Assembly: GCA_031308135.1 (NCBI GenBank)
Contig: JAHLJT010002630.1
Span: 96,826,141 to 96,890,140 of the forward strand
Reading direction: 5' to 3'
Origin: Acheta domesticus
Lineage: Eukaryota > Arthropoda > Insecta > Orthoptera > Gryllidae
Length of the DNA stretch: 64,000 bases
In this document: positions 56,401 through 64,000 of the stretch, one piece after another
Numbering within the stretch: the first letter of the stretch is position 1
Layout of the letters: each line of letters begins with the position of its first letter
Position numbers and translations under genes: made by a program
The notes under the pieces: generated by a model
What the model was told of the DNA's origin: nothing
Seen by the model: only the letters and a program-made list of their open reading frames with translations
The model's database searches: none

Positions 56401-59153
56401 CTCCCCGTGTGTGTGCGCTCGTGCCTAGCGAGACTAAACGGGGCCAGAAACGTCTTCCCGCACACGTCGCATCTAAACGGACGCTCTCCCGTGTGGGTGC
56501 GTTGGTGATTGATGAGATATGCCTTACGAATGAATGTCTTATCGCAAACGTCGCATCTAAACGGACGCTCTGCCGTGTGGGTGCGTTGGTGTTTAATGAG
56601 AGTTATCTTCTGAATGAAAGCCTTATCGCAAACGTCGCATCTATACGGACGCTGTCCCGTGTGCGTGCGTTGGTGATTGATGAGATATGCCTTACGAATG
56701 AATGTCTTATCGCAAACGTCGCATCTAATCGGACGCTCTCCCGTGTGCGTGCGTTGGTGTATGATGAGGGTTATCTTCTGAGTGAATGACTCCCCGCACG
56801 TGTCGCAGCGAAACGGCCTCTCCCCCGTGTGGGTCCGCATGTGCATTGCGAGTTTAGATTGGAACGGAAACGCCTTCCCGCACACTTCGCAGCGACACGG
56901 GCGCTTTCCCGTGGGATGAGATGCGCTTGGAACTGCCCTTCCGCCCACTTTGCGATGAGAGGTCCGTTTCCCCGCGCGCCCAGGCTTGTGAGTGGCGGCG
57001 TTGGGGAAGCGGGCCGAAGCCGTCGCGCCCTCGTCGCCGAGGAGAGTCTGTTCGCCCGGGTGAGCGGGGCGGCCCTCGTGCGACTGCAGCGCCGCGTGCG
57101 GCGGGGACGACTGGCTGTGCCGCCCTCGGAGACTCCGCCGCGGCGTTGCCAGCTCCTCCTCCAGTGGGAGGCCGGCTGCGCCTGCACAGCATACAATGCC
57201 TCTTACAAACGTCTCACGGCACACTGCCGATTCTCTGAACACGTCTTCAATGCAGGTCGGCAGAGACAGCTGCTGCTAATTATGCAGTGCCTTTGGCTAT
57301 ATATTCGCAACACAACATGGAAGCACATAGTTGATTCATCATACGCACCTTTGAACAACAGAAAATGAGGCTGACCTTCATCGCGTGCTAGTACAACTAG
57401 AAAACTAGAACATAACTCTAATTTCTCGTTGAGGAGAGGCAAGAGGTATAGAACACAGTTAAGATGTCATCTAATAAGTATAGCGAATTGCTGAGGATCT
57501 GATTTTTGTCTGTATCGCCTCCAAGCAGGAGTCTTGAAACAACGTAATCTCAGCATTTCGAATAAATGATATTGGCTGTGGTGAACATTGGAGGAAAAGA
57601 AGGGCTGTCCAACGAGAGAATGAAATGTAAAAATACCGGCAAGTATCCCTCGGCTAAAACATGTGGCCCGGGGCCACTGAGCTTTCATCTTACCAGCTGC
57701 CAATGCCCGGAGGTCTCCACTCACTGTTTATCTCAAATTCGTCCATACGCTGCACAATACCTTTCTACAGCAATGAACAGCATTTGCAAGAGAACAACTA
57801 CATGACAATACGGGATAAAGATCATAGCTCTCGTAAGGATAATAATGCATTCATTCCGCATATTATTTCTAATGTTATTCGTATTATAAAAATTGTCGAA
57901 GACATAAAACATTTACACACCACAAAACGCAATCTTGTCTTGTCTCGTATTACTTGTAAACCCGAAATTTGGAAGCATTGCAGTAATCTATCACTGTTTT
58001 AACACGAAATTCATTCGTTTCTTGCACGAAAAAAAATCGTTCATTCTGAATCTGACCATCATTCTATCTTCTATCAATTGCTAGTTCCAAGTTCTTACGT
58101 AATGCACTGAACACGTTTATAAGAGCAGTTGTTTCGCCCCATTTGGTCGGCTTTTCCCGCGAATGTTTTACAATTTCATAGGCTGACGGCGAAGGAGATG
58201 ACTGTTCTAACGTGGCACTGCAGTAACGAGTGTTGCTACAAAATGAAACAGACTTTCCCGTATTAGTTTTCTCACTCGTTTGGTCTCGGGTAGCTATGCA
58301 CACTTGCCAATACTCTTGACAACTGGCATATATCGCCGCCCAAACTACATTTTTTTGACATTTTATTAATTTTTCGGTTTCGAAATAGAAAAAATATTAT
58401 TTTAACTAGCGTACCGTGCGAGAACTCTCGCATATTCAAACCCACCCTTTCCCTATCCATTTGTCTATCCTTTCCATTAAGAAGGAAAGTTTTTAATGAA
58501 ACGATTTTTTAATGTGCATATAACTTTTAATGTACTTACGGCATTTGAAAGTAAAACAACAATGTAATTGATGTGGGAAACAAATTTGTAATAAAGGCTT
58601 ATAAATCATTATAGAGAGATGTTCTTGGAACAGTTCATACTTCTTTAAAAACAATATTTGATGAAATTATTCAATCTTCCTTGAGAGTTAGCTTTTCGCT
58701 TTCCTTGACAGTCACAAAAATAATAGAAAAGGTTTTTCTTAAAAAAAGCAAAGTAAAGTAGTGCGAAAATACCGGATCGAGCAAGTACAACCCTACTCTT
58801 TGCAATGTTATTTAACTTTCCTTGATTTGGTATGAGGAACAGAGGGGTTTTGGAGAGTCAGGGTGTTAGCTTACTGGGGTGCGAAAATTGAAAAATTATT
58901 TGTATACTAAGACGTTGGAATTTTTTTCTGCGTTCTTACGTACCTCAAGAAAAGTAATTCCGATCCGAAATATAATAAAACTAATATTCTCACTACTAAG
59001 TACTAAATACCATTTGTTATCATTAGAAACAATTTAGTAGGCTTAGACTTCACTTCGGTACATGGGAATGTTAACGAAACGTGTTCATTTGTTTAAAAAT
59101 ACATAAAGGTAACTTTCAACGTACTAACACACTATCAAATTAAATAGAAAACA
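53433..59153. repeat. Segmental duplication, unit B
   Basis: One full period. 53433-54280 matches 59154-59976 of unit C; 54281-59153 matches unit A with two deletions, one after 55640 and one of about 1.1 kb at 56115 that removes the ZF 3' flank. The junction with unit C lies inside aaaacaa at about 59153. The GC-rich block 53810-54580 (promoter or LTR-like, with aataaa near 54549) has no PBS or gene I can identify. No gene besides the ZF exon in 57370-59153. Confidence 0.85.
56120..57181 (-). CDS. Zinc-finger terminal exon, unit B (one frameshift)
   Basis: Acceptor CAG at 57184-57182, phase 1, full leader, one ruined finger (HRKVGGRAVPSASHP). Six sound C2H2 fingers follow (helices FQSKLAMH, QKITLIIH, RKAYLINH, QKITLIKH, RKAYLINH, APFSLARH). 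One extra C in the ctctcccc run at 56400-56406 (sisters have ctctccc) shifts the frame. Beyond it three more fingers (EKGVLVSH, QSSTLVSH, HRATFATH) read in the next frame to the stop at 56120. The RKAYLINH finger occurs twice with identical residues, so a two-finger block was duplicated inside the array. Confidence 0.75.
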
Positions 59154-62100
59154 AAAGAGTTTTTGAGAAAATTTCGGAAAATCCCGGGGCTTCACGTAAA
59201 GTACCCCCAAATTTTGAAGAAAGTTTTTCAAAATCGCAGCGTCTCGATTGGAATCAGATTGACGGGGGAATATTCATTTTGGAAGAAATTGTAGGTATGG
59301 TTTAGGCGCTATGGTTGTTCACAGACACCGGACAGACGTTTTGCTTCCCATTGGTTTTGGGGTATCAAGGAGCTAGACAACAGGGATTCAGGCTACACCA
59401 GGTGTTAGGGGATTTTGTTTCTTAATTTAGCAACTGTTTTTTTTCACTTTCTCGTTATCAGGGCCCGGGAATGAATTATTTTCTACCGAAAATTCGCCGT
59501 TTTTTCGCGCAGCAACGTCGATATAGATTCAGTGAGAGATTAAGTAGGAGTTTCAGGACGTCAGAGAGACGTATAGCTAGTATTCACGAACTAATTAGAA
59601 ATTTGCCAGAGGAGAGGTTTTCATCAGCTAAGAACCGGAGTAGTTAATTCAGATTAAATCGTTAAAGTGATGCAGCGCGCAGTAAAGATGGGACAGTAAT
59701 CTGTGTAGTGAAGAAGCAGTCACTGTCAATCAGAGGCGTTCATTAGAGCTGTGCTTTCGAGTGCTACACGTACGCCCGAATTAAGCAAATACGCATTAGT
59801 TAATAATTTGTGACGTGGACGGGACATTCGCATGCGGGCGTGAACAAGACGGGGCAAGAAAGAAGATGAGGACGTGAGGTGCCGTGCCGGAAAGAAGGAA
59901 GACGGAAGACAACGCACAAGGCATCACGGAAGTCGGGCAAGGCGACGACCGAGGTGGAAATGGTATGCGCTGAAGCCGCTTCCACGGACCAGGCGCCACG
60001 AACGCCGCCAAACGAACACCGACGCGCGTCTCTGTCGCGAGCCAAGGTCAGGCTGCGAGATGAGCCTCTGGCGTAGCGCCGAAGGTAACTGCGAGCAGCA
60101 AAATGTCGCTGAAATGTAGGCCAACGCCCGTGACCGAGGGAGAACTTATGAAAAGGGACCGTTTCTAGACGAAAACTAAAGATTCCAGGCAGTTTTATGC
60201 AGTTCGCCTACAGAACTAACGAAATTTGTGTTTAATTCATGTTGTTCACAGTAACAATAAATTGTTTAAGAGTGTTACGTAATTCTTCACATTTTATATT
60301 AAATTTGCTTTGCATTAAACGATGCAAAATAGGAACCTGTTGTCACTGGGTAAATTAAAAAGACACTGAAGTAAAATTTTATAAGTTCAACGACGGGAAT
60401 TCCCAGGTATTAAAATATGCCCAAAGAAATGAAAAATTCATGCATTCGTAAAAGAGAAAGGTACCATTTTTTATTGTTTTTTTATGTATATTCAGTGTAA
60501 TCAGCTAAGGGGTTTCACACAAACCCACTTTAATTGATTTCTGTACTTCCTTGTATTTCATCTCAACACCCAAAAATATCCCATAACTCTGAGTTATCGC
60601 AAAGCTCGCAAGAGCATGATATCTACGAATTCCCAACAGGCGCCTAGGAATTGATTGGCGGCGATTTCGTCAAAATACACACAACGCAACGCCACGAATT
60701 TCAGATAGGAAATTACTACGCTGACATAAAAAACCTATGTTCAATTAATAATGGTGATTCTTCAAAATAAGACACCCAATAAAAAGTTAACAAACTACTT
60801 TGTTAATGCCTGATCTCCATCTATAATTAAAAGGAAAATGAGACTACCTGGAAATTATTATTCATAATTTTATTGTAATTCAAATACTTGAAAACGTTAA
60901 AGCATTGTATTTGACAACACTTTTGGTACATACTTCATTTTTTAATTGCAAGCCATTCTCGAATTATTCTACAAAAAACAAAAAAAGTTACAATATTGTA
61001 AATCAATTCAACCCATAAACTTAAGCATATTTATTATTTGAAAAGTCAATGTGGATACACAATCTTAGCTCAGCCTAAGAATGATCCTAATGTAAACAAA
61101 GACGCACAGTATTCATCCGCCGACTTCTAAAATGCTTGGCCGATTGCTCCTCGCTCATTAATGGTACACGTGTCAATGGTACAAATGTCAGAAGCGTACA
61201 GGGCAACAGCAGTCCCGTCAGCGATAAGAATAAAGATCCGATTTTCGCAGCGACAAATACATCTCGGTTCACAACCGTCACTCCTACTCTTTGCAGATTC
61301 GTCTGGAAGGTGTTCAACACCCAAATCATTACTTTCCCTCGAGTGTCAAGTTTTCTATACGTACTTAACTCTCTGTGTGCATTCATTACACTTAACGAAG
61401 ACAAACCCTTGGTTGATGATGTGCGTTCGGCAATCTGGCTAATGAGGGATTTTCTTCAGGCACTTAAAACTATATTTTTACTTTCTCATATATGAACGTA
61501 TTTACGGAGTAATATACGAAGAATAGAGAAAGTTATGTAATACTGCAGCAAAACCGGAGATTTTTCTACAGAAAATCTATTATAAGTCCCTGTTAAGGAA
61601 GTGACAGCAAAGAATGCCACCAAAACGTTATGTAGTCAATAGTGTACCCTGGATACCAAACAATTGTTTTTTTTCAACACGTTCGTCCGGCCGCGAACAC
61701 TAGACTAAACAATACGCAGGAGTTTTTTTTTTTAAATGAATATTCTCTGATCGATCCGGCTCGACTTGAAGCTTAGCGATTTTGAAAATCATTAATTTTT
61801 GGAGGCATTTTACATGAAGCCGCAGGGACATTTTCAAAATTTTCTCAAAAAAGGCTCCAAAATTTTGTAAGAAGGGCGTAAAATATTCTTATAAAGGTGG
61901 CATTAGTCCGGTATGACGGCTATAAGGTTACTTCGCTGCCATTACTCCTCGCCTTCGCCTGCGGCGTTATTCAAAACAGTCGCCCTATTCAAAATTTCCA
62001 ATAACCATTTTCTGGATTCTACGTTAGTGTTTCTTTTTCTAATTCCCTTCTGGTATATTCAAACTTGCATTTAAAGAAGGAAATTTATAATTTCAACAAG

Positions 62101-64000
62101 CATTATTTTCAGAAGCGAATCGTCACATCCGCAAATCGAAGCAACCAAAAAGAGGCTATATTAAGTACGTGTTTGTTTATATCGGGATCATTCTAAGGCT
62201 GAACAGACTCTACATGAAAACCAGACCCAATAGATAAGACGCAGGAATATCCGCAAAGGGAAGAACCCACACAGCTAAATATACATAAATTTGCACCAAC
62301 ACTGGTACTAACACAAATCAAAGTAATTTTTGAAAACAGACACAGCAACAAACTCTTCATTGCAATTTTCATTGAGCCCAGTTGAGTTAGATGCTTCACT
62401 AAACTAATGCGTTTTTAATCAACCCGCCTGGGAAATTCTCTTTTTGCACTTTAATTATCGAGGACCCCTTTGTCCATCCCATCAAAAAGCAGGGCGAGGT
62501 AGAAGAAGAGAAATCTGATCGGGGAAGATCAGGACACGCGGTTTGCGGCAAGTATACTTCAAGACCTCTACAAAAGAGTTTTTGTAGTTTAAGTATACGA
62601 ACTGGAAAAAACAATAAAATTATTGAATCAGCGAGTATGGCTCGATTCACTTGCACAAACCATTTCGCTACCAAAGTGAGCACCGTTTAATTTTCAGTTC
62701 CCGAACTGCTTTGAAAAAAGGCGGATCATTTCCTAATTAAAAAAGTTGACTTGTTTTGTAACCAGTCAACAAGTTTCCTTATTGCACAAGATCCGAGAGC
62801 AATGTCTTCCTGATCCGATAAAGGGAGGAAAGAATTCTGGGATGCTTCTTGGATGTACATGTAAATATTCAATAACATTCACGTAAGCTTTAACTGACAA
62901 GTTCTCTTGTTCAATCCGAGCGACATTTTACTAACACTAACTCCCTGGACCTGAGGAGCCTCACGGGAGGGAGCACGTGCACACGACTTGGATTGAGGCG
63001 CACGGAGCAAATGTCGCACAAACTGAATCGCCCTTCACAGAAGCGACAATCTGACATATAATTTCGTTCACTCTCTGAGATCCATACCTCACTTCTCGCA
63101 TTTGCTCTCAAGCGATGTGTTCGCATGGCTGAGCTTGTGAGTAGCAAATTTGGATCTTAGTCTAAAACGCTCCCCGCACACGTGGCAGCGAAACGGGCGC
63201 TCTCCCGTATGAATACGAATGTGGGAGTCTAGAGTGCCTGTTTGGGCGAAAGTTCTACCGCACACTTCGCATCTGTACGGACGCTCTCCCGTGTGCGTGC
63301 GCGCGTGTCTCACGAGATGACTTCTCTCCGTAAACGTATTGCCGCAAACCTCGCATCTAAACGGACGCTCCCCCGTGTGTGTGCGCGTGTGGTTCACGAG
63401 ATGTCCTCTCTCTGTAAATGTATTGCCGCAGACGTCGCATCTAAAGGGACGTTCTCCCGTATGCGTGCGTTGGTGATTGGTGAGAGTTATCTTCCGACTG
63501 AATGTGTTATCGCAAACGTCGCACCTAAACGGACGCTCTCCCGTGTGGGTGCGTTGGTGATCGGCGAGGTGTGTCTTCTGGATGTATGTATTGCCGCACG
63601 TCTCACAGCGATAAGGCCGCTCTCCCGTGTGAGTCCGCATGTGCACTGCGAGATGAGATAGGGACGGGAAGACCTTCCCGCACTCTGTGCAGGGAAAAGG
63701 TCGCTCTCCCGTGTGTATGCGCTCGTGCTTAGCGAGTTTAGATGGAAACGGGAACGCCTTCCCACACACTTCGCAACGAAAACGCCACTTCCCCGCGCGC
63801 CTGGGCCTATGGGTGCCTGCCGGTGAGTGGGCCGAAGCCGTTTCGCCCTCGTCGCCGAGGAGAGAGTGTTCGCCCGGGTGAGCGGGGCGGCCCTCGTGCG
63901 ACTGCAGCGCCGCGTGCGGCGGGGACGACTGGCTCTGCTGCCCTGGGAGACTCCGCCGCGGCGTTGCCAGCTCCTCCTCCAGTGGGAGGCCGTCTGCGCC
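59154..64000. repeat. Segmental duplication, unit C (cut by window edge)
   Basis: Follows unit B head to tail. 59154-60290 carries the REP end and the GC-rich block; 61087-61404 the small conserved frame; 61490-61920 the REP piece; 62160-63090 the ZF 3' flank; then the ZF exon. It is more diverged from A and B than they are from each other. Between 60300 and 61080 and from 61920 to 63080 no gene was recognised. Confidence 0.85.
63089..63999 (-). CDS. Zinc-finger terminal exon, unit C (intact, at window edge)
   Basis: The frame is open without a break from the phase-1 start GC|GCA GAC at 63999 (acceptor mostly outside the window) through a diverged leader (GEHSLLGDEGETASAHSPAG) and eight C2H2 fingers. 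Helices are FPSKLAKH, SLSHLAVH, QKTHLADH, RKITLTNH, ERGHLVNH, ERSHLVRH, QTGTLDSH and LRSKFATH. It ends LSHANTSLESKCEK and stop at 63089. All C2H2 ligands and TGERP linkers are present, making this the best preserved ZF array here. Predicted DNA-binding end of a BTB-ZF protein. Confidence 0.85.
   Translation of the reverse strand, partial: ADGLPLEEELATPRRSLPGQQSQSSPPHAALQSHEGRPAHPGEHSLLGDEGETASAHSPAGTHRPRRAGKWRFRCEVCGKAFPFPSKLAKHERIHTGERPFPCTECGKVFPSLSHLAVHMRTHTGERPYRCETCGNTYIQKTHLADHQRTHTGERPFRCDVCDNTFSRKITLTNHQRTHTGERPFRCDVCGNTFTERGHLVNHTRTHTGERPFRCEVCGNTFTERSHLVRHARTHTGERPYRCEVCGRTFAQTGTLDSHIRIHTGERPFRCHVCGERFRLRSKFATHKLSHANTSLESKCEK

Noticed and set aside
1..64000. CRISPR array, prokaryotic operons or viral genes
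   Set aside because: No regularly spaced short repeats with unique spacers, no ribosome-binding-site-linked gene series and no viral gene set; introns and transposon types are eukaryotic.

Overview
The window looks like AT-rich nuclear DNA of an arthropod, most likely an insect. Genes are split by introns, there are TTK-class BTB exons and TGEKP-linked C2H2 zinc-finger arrays, and the space between is filled with decayed arthropod-type transposons (R1-clade and I-like LINEs, hAT, P/THAP9-like, piggyBac-like, foldback elements). The species cannot be named from the sequence. Nothing bacterial or viral is present.

Layout. 0-2.5 kb: first coding exon of a BTB gene (gene A, minus strand) that runs off the left edge, plus its upstream flank. 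2.5-11.2 kb: a nested transposon pile. A decayed P/THAP9-like transposase (4.84-11.15 kb) is interrupted by a hAT-type element, by a foldback MITE that itself carries a second hAT-type element, and by an R1-clade LINE sitting in an (AC)n microsatellite. An internally deleted tyrosine-recombinase element lies at 2.99-3.94 kb. 11.2-24.4 kb: a decayed LINE, a kinesin pseudogene fragment, and four zinc-finger (ZF) terminal-exon copies on the minus strand (two ruined, two nearly complete) with piggyBac-like, hAT and TIR elements between them. 24.4-30.5 kb: dispersed AT-rich repeats, two of them carrying tRNA-like A/B boxes. 30.5-37.2 kb: four minus-strand exons of a second BTB gene (gene B) whose upstream flank is a duplicate of gene A's. 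37.2-43.8 kb: foldback elements and a 2.26-kb TIR element with an intact 567-residue ORF. 43.8-64 kb: an I-like LINE remnant, then three tandem segmental duplicates, each with a ZF exon on the minus strand.

How it fits together. Gene B's exons end in a codon phase (phase 1) that exactly fits a conserved CAG acceptor in front of the downstream ZF exons. The simplest reading is a lola/mod(mdg4)-like BTB locus: shared BTB exons spliced to one of several duplicated ZF terminal exons. The ZF exons at 48-64 kb have the same leader and acceptor and would belong to a BTB gene beyond the right edge. Several ZF copies differ from their sisters by single-base frameshifts in homopolymers, so birth and death of ZF exons, or assembly error, is visible. 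All functional statements are inference from sequence; no transcript data were available.
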